Positions 34,245-48,188 of a stretch of DNA of 64,000 bases are shown piece after piece. A program made the position numbers and the translations under genes. This DNA comes from Adineta vaga. Lineage: Eukaryota; Rotifera. The notes under the pieces are model-generated. The model had not been told where the DNA came from. It did no database searches and was given only the letters and a program-made list of their open reading frames with translations. Each line of letters begins with the position of its first letter. Positions within the stretch are counted from its first letter, which is position 1. The stretch is taken from contig CP075495.1 in NCBI GenBank assembly GCA_021613535.1, positions 2,976,001 through 3,040,000 on the forward strand. Direction: 5' to 3'.

Positions 34245-37200
34245 TTAATCCTGAGTGGACAGGAGTGTATTCGCAGATTGTTTTAAAGTATTAGCAAACC
34301 AATTACGAAGATATGCATTATTTGTTTGAGCTCCAAATTTCGGATTTAGAAACCATTCAAGTTCAACATATGCATCTGAATCAGTCAAACGAGGTACAAT
34401 CTATAATTAATAGAATATGTAACATTAATATGAGTAGATGAATACAATTTTAAACATACTTTTGATAAAGTTTCATCGTCATTTTCTATTTTAACAGTCT
34501 GTTCTCCTGTGAGAAGAACGAATAATTCTCGTAAAATTGAGTGTATTTGATTCTAGTAGAAAAATAAAGAACAAATGATTCATGTAGTTTAATGATCTTT
34601 ATGGTTTACTTGATTTATTTGTCTTGGATCTGTTTCTGCAATCTGAGCAAGTGGTAAATATCTAGAAAATAGAATGAGATTATTATTTTCAAAATGACTT
34701 CATTGTAAGATATAGAAATCAGTAAACATACTTTTTATGTAAATGAAGTAATTTTTCTAATGGTACAGACACAACATTAATCAAATCATCATTTCCAGTT
34801 GTATAAAAACCAAAAACAGGTGATAATTTTTCGTTTTCTCCTTGTAATGTATATATACGTATTGTATTCGATGAATACCATGCTAAACTAAATTCTGTTT
34901 TTAATTGTTCGTCAGATAGTTCTTTTTTTAGCATATTCAAATGAATATTTGGACAATGTTCAAGATCATCATCATTCATTCCATCATTGCCATTTATTTG
35001 TGCACTACGAATCTTTCGTGCTGATGAAACTGATGCTCGACTTGGTAATTTATCTGTTGATGATGAAGTTATTTGTAATACATTGTCATGATAGATATCC
35101 GATGGATATATTGACATACATTGTGATGAATAATGATAGAGAGATTGTAAAGTTTGTGTGACGCCAACAAAGCGTGGAAATACGTGTAAAAAGAAAAGAT
35201 TTGAACGACCAACGGCATCACAATCAAATGAAAGTAATTGACGATTATCAAGACGTTTAGCAACATTATTTTGATAATCTGAAGAAAGAAAGGAAATGAA
35301 AAATGAAAAAGAGATGATAATATCTTACTAAGAAGATGTAACCATGTTAAATCTTGTGTGGCTGTCATATTGAGACGATCAAGTTTCGAATCAAATGATT
35401 CTGGTAAAGATTTTGCTTCGAAATGTGGTGCTAATGTTAAAACTTCTTTTTCGGCTTGACCTATTTGAATCAATAGATTATAATTGTAAGATTGAAATTC
35501 AATTTATTAAACTCACTTTTAAAAATACGTCGACGTTCTGGAAATACAAAATAACCGATGATATCACCTGCTAAGTATGTGGGCCAATTTACTTCATCTG
35601 TTTCAGAGAATTCTTCAGCTAGGCCAGGTAATTGTACACTAAACAATGACAAAAAAGAGCAATTTCATGTAACTACTTTGTTCAACTTTTCGAAATACCG
35701 TTGTTTTTGATTGACTGCCATTTGTGTTGCAGTACGTATCGCTATTGATGCTGCTTGTTTTATCTGTTGTTGTTGTTGTTGTTGTTTTTGATGTTGAGTA
35801 TTCGAAGTATTATTCGAAACAGCAACACTAGCACGTACTTTCGTTTGTTGCTGTTGTGTAGATACTGATGATGGATCAGTTGCTTGACCTTGTGATCTGA
35901 CTAATGGTAAAGATTTGATTGATAATTTTCGTGTGACATCGATCGATACGCGTGTATATTCAAGTAAGACAATGGCCAATTCAAAATAACATGTTTGAAT
36001 AAATTGACCATCATTTGTACTAAAATAACAGAGACGAATAGCATCTAATAGATATTGTACAACTGTTTTTAATGGAATTGTTATTGTAGACGTTAAATTA
36101 ATACGTTTTTGTAAACGACCAATACGAGCTAAATGTAAAAGACATTCATAATCAATATTAACATAACGTTCGACTAATGTTCGATTCAATGTTAAACATT
36201 GACGAAATAATGTTTGTGCATTCTCAAATAGATTATTCATTGTTGGATTTTCATTTAATGATCGATATGCTGAATCAACAATGATTGTTGCTGTACGTAA
36301 TTTAGCAAATACTAATGGAAGAAGTAGTGGTGAATAGAGATTTGTTAATGGAATAATAGGCATTGAAAACCAATCGTGAGGATGAGTAGAACTTGTCATT
36401 TGAATACGTTCACGCATTTGAACAAGCTAAATAGAAAAGAATCAAATTTCGAGCAAGATTTTTCATCAGAATATAAATATACATACAAAATCTAGTATTG
36501 ATGATTGTAATTTATCATTTTCTTTTTCTTCAATAAATTTCGTAACAGTTCCATTGAAATCTTGAACACATTGATGTTCCCAAAGAAGTATTTGTGCTAA
36601 TGATTTATTACATAAAATCTCGACAGACAAAAGATTATTCTGTTGAACTAAAGCTGATTGAAATAATTGACAAGCTGTATTCAAACGTTGTATATTTTCT
36701 TTAATATCTACTAATTCACTTAAATTATGCAATGATTTATATAATAAAAACGTTGCTTGCATTGATTCCGATTGATATTGTTCAGATTCAATTAAACCAT
36801 GATCAATATAAACATTAACATTAGCTAATTCTTCACGTATATGTTCATCGATACCTTTGACTTTGCCTAACGAATTAATTTGCTGTAAAATTATATAACA
36901 AAGATAAGCACGTTGTTTTAACCATGTATAAACATTTAAATTATGTGAATAACGACTATTAAAAAGGATATTCAATGCATTCAATGTTTTTTGTGGATGT
37001 CGAGTAATAGCACTTGCACGAGGATAGGATGATTTACGTTTTACTGATCTAAACAATTAAAACAATAAAAAAAAACAGAACTATGAATTTGAAATTTAAT
37101 TTACCCATTTGCTATTTTCTTTTCGGAAATATTATCTTCTCCAATAGTTGATAATACTTTTAATGTTTCTAAAGCATATCTTGCAGCTAATTGATCAAGA

Positions 37201-40200
37201 TGACATTGATGTGCACATTCAGCTAATAGTGTTAAACAATCAATAAGTAATTGATATTCAAATGATTCTAAATTTGATGGATGATCACGAGATAATTCAT
37301 CTGTTTGTTGTAAAATATTCAAACATTTCTCAGCAAATATCTTTCCAGTGCCAATAAGATAAGATTTCATATGAACAAATGAACACGATGATTCATCTGA
37401 GAAGATCACTGATTTTCCTTTTGCTATGAATGATAATTAAGATTAAATACATAAGAAAAGAAAATATTGTTCATCGACTTACTTCCATCACTACCGCTAA
37501 CAGTTGTTCGACGATATGTACGTGAGATGGGTCCAGTTAACATTTCTTTTAATTCACTATTTCTAAAAATACATATATAATTATGTTCGTATGAGAAAGA
37601 AAATCGACGGGAGAACTTACTGAAATAGATCCAGATCAGCTATGACTGGAATACGTGCTGCCAAACGAATGAAAAATAATGATAAAAGATAATGAAATTC
37701 AATCGATAGATGAGTTCCATAGAGCTGAGAAATTGTTGGAGATAGTTTTACTGTCAGAAGACCTTCCAGTGCCTAATATACATATATATATATATATATA
37801 AAGTATACATCGATTGAAAAATGACGATCGACTTACTCCGACATTATCATCTGATATAATACTTTTAGCATTATCAAAATATTTTGGCTAAAATATAGAA
37901 AATCAGGTTGATCAATTGAATGAAATATATTATTTTACTTTATATTTTGATGAATTCGTATCCGATAAACTCAATCGATATTGTCCTGGTAGTTGTGGAT
38001 GAGGTAATTTTTGTCCATCAATAAGCATATAAATAATTTCATGTGCTTCATGAAATAAATTCAAATGAATTAAAGCACGTAAACGTAAAAGTCGAGCTTG
38101 TACTGTATGTTGAGTATTTCGACAATGTAAAGCAAAAACATCATACAATGAAATAACCGGAAGAACCTAGAGGAGAATTTATATTTATCGACATACATTT
38201 TTCCATATTTAGCTTACTTGAAGACAAATATCATGACGAATGAGTGCTTCACTCGTATAAGCTAATGTATCCATCAATGTCCATGGATTTAAACGAAATT
38301 CATCGCTTGTTAATTGTACACCGGGCCATACATGAACAGAATGGTCAATAAATAAAGTTGCATAATCCAGATCATGTTCCGAATGTGGTAAAGTATAGAA
38401 GAATATTGAACGTAGAAAATAGGCACTTAATAAACATGTTTGAAGATGTTGATCACAATTTAAATGAATATGATATCTAAAAGAAATTTGGAATAGAAGA
38501 ATTAAAAAGGAAATCTCAATATTTACTTTGCTAATTTTGATATAACTATAGCACACAATAAACATCCCCAAATACCACATTTTTGAATCAATTGTGTACG
38601 ATTTGATAATAAATTTTTTAATGAATCTTTTTTAAACCAAGTTGTGATAACATCCGTACTATCGAGTATTGTATCAATTACATCGCACCAGACAGTTTTC
38701 GATTCCCTAGAAAGTATTAACTATATGTTTTAGTCTCATGAGATAGTATTGATGTCACTTACATTAATTTATCGCAATGAAAATATAGATCACCCAATTC
38801 AGTCTGTATTTGACAGTAAAGATCACGACGATTTTGACCCAATAATAATTCTATATATATGTAAAAATTTGATATATCAATAGTGAGCTTTCTTCGATCT
38901 TACTCGCTAATGTTTGATATGCATCAATAACTGATTCTTTCGTAATTTTTGTTGATGGTGATGTATCAATCTTATTATTTTCTAATGGTGAGAATTCCAA
39001 TGGTTCACCAGGTGTTAATGGTCGAAATTGAAGTGTTGATATTGTTTCTTTCTTTCCAGAAATTTGTCTTTCTTGTTTGGAAGTATCTTCCGTAATCGGT
39101 GTAAAAATTAGGAAATCTTTTGTTAATTGTTGTTCTTGTTTAAATATATAGAATGCGAACATTTTTCGACATTCAATTATTGATCGAGAGGAAAAATGAG
39201 TCTTTTCTAAACCTTGTCGTAAAAGTTTACGACTAAATTCCACATCCAATGGTATACTAATCAATTCTAAGGCATGATTTGTTTCTAAATACAAGAAAAG
39301 AAAACGATAAGAATAAAAAGAAGTTCATTTGAGATAACATACGAGCATAGAAATCAAATCCTTTTGGATCAAGTCGATCATCAAGACTAAGAGGTAGACT
39401 GGGATTTTCATATGCATCATTTGAAATTTTAAAGAGTTTTTCTGGTCGAAGTGTATAAAAATCATCGGGATGTATAGGTCGTCCTAAAGTAGCAATTGCA
39501 GCATTGAAATGTGGTTGATCAATTGAATTGTGTCGATCACGTAATTGTTGTAATAATGCTGTTTGAGCAGCAATTAACAATGGACTAACTAAATCAGCAA
39601 AATAATGACTAAAAGAAAAACAAACTAAATAATAATATTCAGTCGTTTTATAATGATTTACTCGGATAGAGCATTGAATTTCATTGCTATCGTTCCTAAT
39701 TTTTCCCATTTAGCTGCAACATACAATGCATGTAATGCTCGTAAAATAAATTTCTTAACAAATCGTAGATCCATTAATATCGTTCGATCTTGTGGTTGTT
39801 CGAAATTAAATGTTGTTCCTGTCCATGAACATTCAATATTTGTAAACCATTGATTTAATTTATTTGAATTTGTATTTTTCAATTTATCATTTTGATTATC
39901 ATAGAATGGTTTTGTACGAAAGAGCATATCGAGAAGTAATTCACTTGCAATAAACATTGTTTGATAACTATGTGAAAGTAAAGCATTGATTGAAAAGATT
40001 TTATTCAATGTTGTCGTTGCAAGATATTGAATTAGTTGTTCCAAAGAATCATAAAATGATTTCGACACATTTTGTAATAATGTCCAATTATTTGAACGAT
40101 GAGCAAGTACAATTGAACGACGATAATGAACAAGAAAACGATCAATATAAGCACGAACACGTTTGAATCCATATGGATCTTGAGAATTCGATTGAGTTGG

Positions 40201-43200
40201 ATGTTCATTAGAATCATGATGGGGAGAATCTGATCGAGTGAGATTCTTCGGATGTGGAATAGAATTTGTATTTGGTACTTTTCGATCACGAACGGAATGT
40301 TGACCATCATTTTTTAAATAAACATTTGGATCTGATATTTGACCTACAAAAATGTTTTCAATAGTTAGATTTTATTATCTTCTACGATTTTCTTCTGATA
40401 TCTTACCAATGACTAGTTCATGAATAATTTCTATTCGATCTTTCACATCGGATCGTAAGAATTGAAATTCAAATGTTTGTTCTAATGTTGGATCATCAAG
40501 TATTTCATCATCGGTAATTTTTCGTAGAATTAAATTTGTTTGATCATATGTAAATAAATTTGGATTAATTCGATCAAATCGATAACGTCCATCTTCTAAT
40601 AAAACATGAAGTTTATCATTCATCTCTTTAATAACACATGGAATTCGATCAAGACAATAAAGTCCATTGAGTAATTCATATTCAGAACGCCATATTAATT
40701 CTTCATTAAGAAAGCGACGAAATTTTTTTCTAGCTTGACTTTGACGATAAAGATCAGGTAAAATATTGAATAATTTATCAATTGCCTATTAAAATCAAAA
40801 ATAAACATATCCTTGATTTTTAAATCTCTCCGTGACATTCTCCTATTTTTCTTATTGTTCTCTCTACCCACTTCGATAATGCAGGCTTAACAAAAAGAAA
40901 TTCATGACAAGTACTCCCCCCTCTTCGTGTTCTTTTTTTCTTATTAAACATAAATACTCGAAACAACTATAACTTGATAATTCTTTTCAAATCATGAAGA
41001 TAATTTCTTATTTCTTAACAATTATTATTCTGAAGATAACATTGATTGAATCAATTAATAATACAAATATTGGTATTCATATTCAAATATTTGATAATAT
41101 AGCTGAAATTCTTCAACCAATATCACCATTTGATTTACCAATTAGTTATTCTCAAGAAGAATGGAACGATATTCGAACAGATTCATTTCGATTAATTGGT
41201 GAATATATTCATATTCAAGCGCAAATTCTTTCGTATAATCGAACATCTTCAAATGGACAAAATATTCTTATTCAACGTCATCTACAAAATGATACTTATA
41301 CATCAGCTATTATGATCGATGAAACACGATATTTAATACATGATCTTATTGATAATACATATTATATTATCAGTCCTGACCGAATAAGATATTTATCCAT
41401 TCCATCTACACGTAAATATTTGGTTGATTTTGTATTTGATACAAATCATGAAGAACAACTTTATCTGCGATATTTACAAAATAATATTAAATGGAAAGTA
41501 CAGTATGATCTTTTATTAGAAATAAATGATACTGATTCGGTTTTACAAGCATATGCAGATATAAGAAATGATGGAAATTCATTATTGATGATCGATTCTG
41601 CGGAATTAATTGCCGGTGATGTCAAAATTCGATCATCTTCATCTTATTTCAGTTCGTCTTATGATACATATGCTGCATCTGATACTAGCGCAGGTGCCTT
41701 TGGTCAAGCAGTAATGTCAGTAACAACTCCGGCACCTGTAATGATTTCTCAAGGTGAAGAATTAGCTGGTGTTTATATCTTTACTATAAATGACACATTT
41801 ATTCTTGATCCTCATTCGAATTATATACTTCCAATGTTTCGTCCAACAATTGATGTTGAACGTTATGGTTCAATTGATAAATATTTTCGTTCGGCAGATA
41901 ATCGTGGTAATGCTCAACGCGCATATCGTCTTCGTGTACCAGATATCTATCTTCCGAAAGGACGTGTTTTTGTTCGTGAATCCAATCGATTAGTTGGCGA
42001 AACTACATGGGCAGATTATTCAGCAAATGAAACCAATGAATTTAATCTAGGTGAAGATCCTGATTTACAATTTCAAGAAACTATTCAATTAGTTTCACGT
42101 CGACAAGCATATGAAGCTAATGGTTATCGTTTTATATTATCAACTTATACAATGAATTTACGTTTAATTAATAATAAGAATCGTTCGATGAATTTCGAAT
42201 ATCGCTTAAGATTTTCTTCACAAGATAATTTAACATTGAAAGAAAATACGAATGAAAATCTATTACAAGTCGATGGGTCAGCAATTTTTGGTATCTTTCA
42301 ATTAAATTCCAATGATGAACAAGAATTGAAATTTACTTTTGAAACACAGTAAAAACTATTGACTATATATTTATCGATACGTTACTTTTTTGTTTTTGAT
42401 AAATCTTATTGTCAATAAAACTGTCATCGATTCGAAATGATTAAGATTTATATAAGGATTAATACTCCATGAATTAATAATACTTACGGGTTTTTGACGT
42501 TGTTCGAGTTCTTTACGAATTGTATCAGGCGTTTTTGTTGGTATAAGATAATGATATTTCGTAGGTTTAGCACGAAGAATTTTCTTTGTTAGAGCAGTTT
42601 GTTTTTTCTTTCCATTTAATTGTTGTTGTTGTTTATTCTTTTGTTCAGGACTAAATTCTGTTACTGCCGCCGCTAAATATTTCGAATATTTATAGAAAAG
42701 ATTTTTTTTCAAAGAAAACTATATCTCTTACCATATCTATTTTCATTACTACCCAATATAGCAATAATATCTTCACCTTTGGTAATAATCATTCGCCATG
42801 GACCAAGAAGAAGTTCATTTCGTTTGGAAATAAATGTTTGATTATCATCATACCAATTAAGTGTTTCATCATTCGATGATTCAAGTAAAGATTTTGTTAA
42901 AACTTGAGCAAGATATTCCATATATACTGGACGTTTTCGAAATTTTTGAACTAAAACAAAAATAGTCTATGAATGAAATGTATCGTTTGTTGATCGAATA
43001 GAAACTGACTTTCTTTATAACTATGTTGAACTGATGTTGTATTAATAAAACTGTAAACAGTTGTTGTTTCTTCATTTCCATTGAGTGCTGCTTGCATATT
43101 TCGTTCTTTAGTTACAAATCGTTCTAAGGCTTTAAGTTCTTCATTATGAATTGATGCATAATACGATTTAGGCATGATTTGTTCAGCAGCTTCATCGGAT

Positions 43201-46200
43201 AAGATAGTGTGTCCTTGTGTACCTGATGCTGATGTTTGATTGGCTCGATTCACATCATTCATTTGTGTACTTATCATTGTTGAAAGAATTTTCTTTCCGA
43301 TTTGATTGATTACATTTGACATTTTAGTTTCATTATTTTCTTGTAAATATTCACTGAGATAGGATGTCATACAAGCAACCATATGGTAGAGATTTTCTTG
43401 TGTTAATCGTGATCTTTGTTTGGTTATTTGTTGAGATATTTCTTCAAGTACAGCAAGAGATTTATCAAAGATATGATTGAGAGAGGAATAGAAGATTTTA
43501 TGAAAGATTAATGGTGTTAATAAACCATACAGATAAATAATTGATTGCAATGTATATTGTGAATCATTGAGCCAACAAGAAAGTTCTAAGGCAATTAAAA
43601 TTTGACTACAAGCATGTATACGATTGATCTAAAGAAAATGATTTGAACAAAAAATATGAAAAATGAGAGAAAAATTGATACCTGATTGGTACGATTCGAT
43701 GATGTTGGTGTTATCATATCACAATAATAATGATTTTCTTTGATAAGTATTTCCAAATTAATGAAAATTGAATTGATAAATTTTTGTAATAAAGATATCG
43801 AACTTTCAGCTACACATGAATATCGTAGTCTAAAATAGATAATAAATGTGTATGAAAACGTTTATTAACTCTTTTTCTTGTATAATTACTCGTAAAGAAC
43901 TAATGGATTTTCTGTAATCAATTCTCGTATTGAACTATCGATCTTTGCTGGTGTTCGAACAAAATATGTCCAAATTGAATGGAATGCTTTTTTAGCAACT
44001 GCATATTGTTTGATCTCATAGGATACCTAAAGAGAAATATTTTCATTGATTTAAATAAATGGCAAAACTCTAAAAACAAACTTGTGATAGAAGACATCGA
44101 ATAAATAATAATGATATTGGATTTGCTGCTAAAATTGGTTCAGTTGATTCACTAACACTTTCACCAATCAATTGTCCTTGTGCATCATAAATAGCTAATG
44201 AAAAGACGTATTTCAGATCAGGATCAAGACCAGAAATTTTCACGGATTTAATGAAACTAGCTGGAATCTAGAATGAAAACATAGATAGGAATTATTTGAG
44301 AAAAGAATAAACTAACCTGTTGACCACTGCCTGGATAATTTGTATCAGCCATGCGAGCTTTTGCATTTGGACGATCTGCTGCTCGACAAAAGATTCGATA
44401 AGTAGCGACCTACAATTAAATTTTCAACAATAAAAAGAAAGGAAATGTAAATAAATTTTACTTTGCTAGATAGAGAACCAAATTCTGGTGCTATCACATA
44501 GACAAAATTCGGTGCTCGAGCAACAACACAGGGTCGTGGAACGATTTCATTTGAGAGTTTTTCTGATTTTTGATTTTGTTGATGCCAAAAATATAAACGA
44601 TCTTCTTCTTCCGCAGCTAACAAATGTTTATAAGCTTTCTAAAAATGAACTCTATATTACAAACATTGATTCATTTCAATCCTTACCTGCATATATTCAG
44701 CTGCAAGATTGGTATCATGTCGTGTACTTGCATAGGCTGCACATAATAATGCTTTCTTATGTGAATTACCTCGTGCATCAGTAAGATATTGATCAATTGG
44801 ACCTTTTTTTATTGTTTCTAAAAGAAAGTTTCTCGATGAACTTTTATATATTGACAAATCAAGTTCTTACTAGCGTCAGATGTTTGCTCAAGAAGTGCAG
44901 CAATACGACAATAGATAAAATGTAATTCGGCATCAAGATCTTTGATAAAATTATCCATTAATTTACTAGTTTGACCTTTTTCCATATGAAAAGGTTGTGT
45001 GGCAAAAAATCGAATTTGATTAAATGAATCAGTTTCATCGTTATCATCATCATTCGAATTTGCTGACTAAATTACATAGGAAAAGTTTCCATAGAATTCT
45101 AATCAAACAAAAATATATCTGTACCCAATTTCGATCGAACAATGATGAACCATCTGATCGAATAAGATTCGATCGTGCTTGAGCTAGTACATTCAATGAT
45201 CGTGCAAGAAATTGTTCAGCAAAGAAGATTAAAGGAAAATGACGGGATAAAACTAAAGAATTATTTTCAAGTGATGAATGAGGATCAGCACTATGTGATT
45301 GTTGTTTTCGCGATTTTTCATCTTTTATTGTTGAATTTTCCTGTGATGTCTGTTGTCGTTTGAATTCATCTGTATAAGTTTGTAAGACTGATTTTGCACA
45401 ATGAGTGGTAATCGATTCACGTAATTGATCTAAACGTTGTTTATAACAATTTGTGCGAGTTGCTCCTGAAATAATGATGTTATAATGATGGTTTAAAGAA
45501 AATAAATCAATATTTTACCTTCAATATATGAACTTGGTTGAATTAAAGCGAATAATATTTGACCAAGACGAAGTGAACATTCAGCATAAGCACTTGCATC
45601 TACCACTGCAAAATTAAAACGAGACATTATTTCATGAGTTTGAAAACATAAATGAATCCACTAGAAATAAATATCAATGAATAGGTTTTTAGTAGGATCA
45701 ATATTTTACTCTAATATGATCGTGATCAAGTCGTGTTAACCAACGATGATTATCATTTGGTTCATTATAGAATCGTCGTAAAACAGGTCGACATTTGTTC
45801 CAAAGTAACAAACTAATATCAATGAGAACATCTGGTTCAATTTTTTCATGCTAAAATCAAACAAATGAACGGTATTAAAAGTTATAAACATCGTTTGAAA
45901 TACTTACAATTTGTGGATCCATTAAGACCAAAAAACAGAGATCTTCTAATAATTCTTCTACAGAACGTTCTTGATTGATTGTTTCACTTGTTTTCACTTG
46001 AACATTTGTATTCGATTCAACACGTTTTCCTTTAGCACTATCAATTAAATCTTTTACAGCTTTTGGTGTTTTCATTTTTTCTTTAGCACGTTCAGGACTT
46101 TTCTTTCGTGATCCTTCTTTACTTTTTGGTGGACTTTTACCACGTGGTTTTTTCGTTTCAGTTTCTTTCGCACCTTTGACAGCTCGTGCATTCTTTACAT

Positions 46201-48188
46201 TCTGTGCTGCTTTACGATCTTTTTCACATTGTTCAATTTCATAAAGTATTTGTAATAAAGCAAGAACAGACGTTTGACTACCACCTGCTCGATCTACTAA
46301 TTCACTTATTGGTTCCATCATCGATTCAAATACATCATGAACTTGATAATTAAATGCTAATTTAACTAACTGTAAAACATATGATAATGGTACAACATAA
46401 CGTCCTAAAGAAAAACAATAAGAACAAAGTAAGATCTATATAGAAATGAAAGACTTATTTTCTACTGACCATTAATCGCTAAATCAAGTAAATTAACGTC
46501 TTCTTTTAATGTAACATTTGGATAGATACTATTTTCATTAGCTCCTGGAATTTGATCAACATTTGCATGTTTAACTACAAAGAAAAATAGTGCGAAATCA
46601 ACAACTGATTTGTCTCTTTACCTTGTAAAATATATTGAGCTGCATAGAATAATTCTATGGTAACATCAAGTAATTCTACTTCATGTTCATTTGCTGGACC
46701 ACTTAGAACTAATCGTCGATTACTATCAGATAATGCTTGAAGTATTGCTAAAAACTGTGCACAACGACAATCAAACATATCACTAAGTAATTTTTCTGTT
46801 AATGTTCTTGGCCATGGACCACTAATTTCTTTATTTTGACGAATTTTTGGTCGAAGAACACCTTTTGCTTTTCGACGACTTTCAAAAACTGTACGTTTAA
46901 ATATCATCGTAGCAACTTTAATTGTAGCATAACGAAATGAGTTTTCAACTTGACATTTATCACCTTCAATACTAAGTGCTTGTAATTCATGAAGATTTTT
47001 AAATTGTTCCAATGCACGACGAGCAAAATTCTAAACAAATATATTAACAACTATGTAAGTTTAAATAAACTCGACATACTTCACCAGCAATTGCTTTCTA
47101 AAATAAAGATACAAATATAGATACATGTATCAATCGATTAAATTATCCTACTTCGCCATCTGCTGGTGTTCGACTATCGTAAAATGCTTCACATGCGGCA
47201 CAATACAGTGTCGATCGCCATGGTAAATATACAATGGATAACAATGGCAAACACATTTCCGTGCTAACAGCAGCCCAAACAAGATATTCGACAACCTGTA
47301 AAAAGATTAAGAACAAAAAAAAGACTTTTAAAATTCAGAACAAAGATTCATTTGAAAACCTGTAGAGAATAACCCAATGTCATTAAATAACGACTCATTT
47401 TATATAGATAAATTGTTCCATTATAAATAAGCCATGACCATCGATCATCTTTCAATGCTAGATTCATCAGTAATCGAGTAAATGATAATGCAATTAAACA
47501 TCGATCAAGTGTTTCATCAAGTTGTACTTTCACATCTTGTTCTATCGATAAATAAAATAAACAAAGTGCACAACCCATTAAAGCTTGAAACTACAGAAAA
47601 TAGAGCAGATTTATTTCGAATAGAAAGAATAAACAACATACGGATATATCAGCCGTAGCATCAGATAATCCATGTGGAAAAAATCGTTCTTCAATTTGAT
47701 CGGTTGTTTGAAAATCTTGCATATGAAACGTTCCAAATTCATTTAAATATCGTTGATAACATTGAAATAATGCCAAACTATATTTCTATTAAAATGTAAA
47801 AAAAGAAACGTTCAATATATGTTTTGTTTTCGTTGCATTTAAATTCTTACTTCATGTGCAACAAGAAATTCTCCAAGATGCATTAGTTTCTCACAATATA
47901 ATCGTACTGATACTCTTGATTGAAATGTCCCCCATAATTGAAATAGTGTCTCCGATCTAGAAACTATATTTGTAATTATTTCGTAGAAATAAATTTTTCA
48001 ACATACAATCGACCATCGATCATTTGATTAGATTTTGGTTGTTTTGCCACATAATTTTTAAAGTCCGAAATTTGATTTTCAAAACTTTGCAAAACAGGAT
48101 TTTTACTATCATCAATATATGAATAATAAGCAGCTGTATTTGTTTTAATTGAACGTTCAACAGCTTTTGTTCTCAAATTTGCTGCCAT
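34245..48188 (-). CDS. CFAP54: Cilia- and flagella-associated protein 54
   Basis: A many-exon gene covering 14 kb; after removing introns it should encode roughly 3,100-3,250 residues, as in human CFAP54 (about 3,100). CFAP54 belongs to the C1d projection of the axonemal central apparatus and is needed for ciliary and sperm motility. Start MAANLRTKAVERSIKTNTAA at 48188. Family blocks: AYYSYIDDSKNPVLQSFENQ, YSLALFQCYQRYLNEFGTF, WSWLIYNGTIYLYKMSRYLM, WRSTLYCAACEAFYD, FKRTVFESRRKAKGVLRPKI, PWPRTLTEKLLSDMFD, FLAILQALSDSNRR. The rest is TPR-like helices; YRQSQARKKFRRFLNEE lies just after the long intron. It ends in LLSTQD. Most introns are ~55 nt, but 40796-42487 is 1,692 nt and contains another gene. 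An 18 nt microexon is at 47080-47097. It is divergent from FAM227. Confidence 0.92.
35765..35785 (-). repeat. CAA repeat coding poly-Q in CFAP54
   Basis: TTG run on +, about seven glutamines in a Q/T/S-rich loop of the C-terminal third of CFAP54. Confidence 0.75.
37777..37801. repeat. TA dinucleotide microsatellite
   Basis: TA-rich run inside a CFAP54 intron. Confidence 0.75.
40994..42352 (+). CDS. Secreted DUF4139-like protein, intronless, nested in CFAP54
   Basis: One uninterrupted 452-residue frame. The N-terminus MKIISYFLTIIILKITLIES is a clear signal peptide, and there is no later membrane helix, so the product is predicted secreted; several N-glycosylation sequons are present. The pattern resembles DUF4139 (mucoidy-inhibitor-like) proteins: NIKWKVQYDLLLEI, AYADIRNDG, a S/T/A-rich loop, GEELAGVYIFTINDTFIL, YRLRVPDIYLPKGRVFVRE, LVGETTWADY, FNLGEDPDLQF, then a beta-rich end. 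The function of the domain is unknown. The gene lies antisense inside CFAP54's longest intron and has its own AATAAA at 42414-42419. It is intronless where neighbours have an intron every ~200 bp. Confidence 0.75.
   Translation: MKIISYFLTIIILKITLIESINNTNIGIHIQIFDNIAEILQPISPFDLPISYSQEEWNDIRTDSFRLIGEYIHIQAQILSYNRTSSNGQNILIQRHLQNDTYTSAIMIDETRYLIHDLIDNTYYIISPDRIRYLSIPSTRKYLVDFVFDTNHEEQLYLRYLQNNIKWKVQYDLLLEINDTDSVLQAYADIRNDGNSLLMIDSAELIAGDVKIRSSSSYFSSSYDTYAASDTSAGAFGQAVMSVTTPAPVMISQGEELAGVYIFTINDTFILDPHSNYILPMFRPTIDVERYGSIDKYFRSADNRGNAQRAYRLRVPDIYLPKGRVFVRESNRLVGETTWADYSANETNEFNLGEDPDLQFQETIQLVSRRQAYEANGYRFILSTYTMNLRLINNKNRSMNFEYRLRFSSQDNLTLKENTNENLLQVDGSAIFGIFQLNSNDEQELKFTFETQ
42414..42419 (+). 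terminator. Poly(A) signal AATAAA, nested gene
   Basis: Hexamer 62 nt after the nested gene's stop codon and still within the CFAP54 intron. Confidence 0.5.
47080..47097 (-). other. 18 nt microexon of CFAP54
   Basis: Encodes KAIAGE; flanked by AG on the upstream side (54 nt intron) and GT on the downstream side (49 nt intron). Skipping would keep frame. Confidence 0.6.

Larger units (their letters stand above)
40796..42487 (-). other. 1.7 kb CFAP54 intron with nested gene
   Basis: Donor reads CCC|GTAAGTATT on the minus strand and acceptor TTTTAATAG|GCAATT; joining gives KP|AIDKLFNIL in phase 0. The intron encloses the whole DUF4139-like gene on the other strand. Confidence 0.85.
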
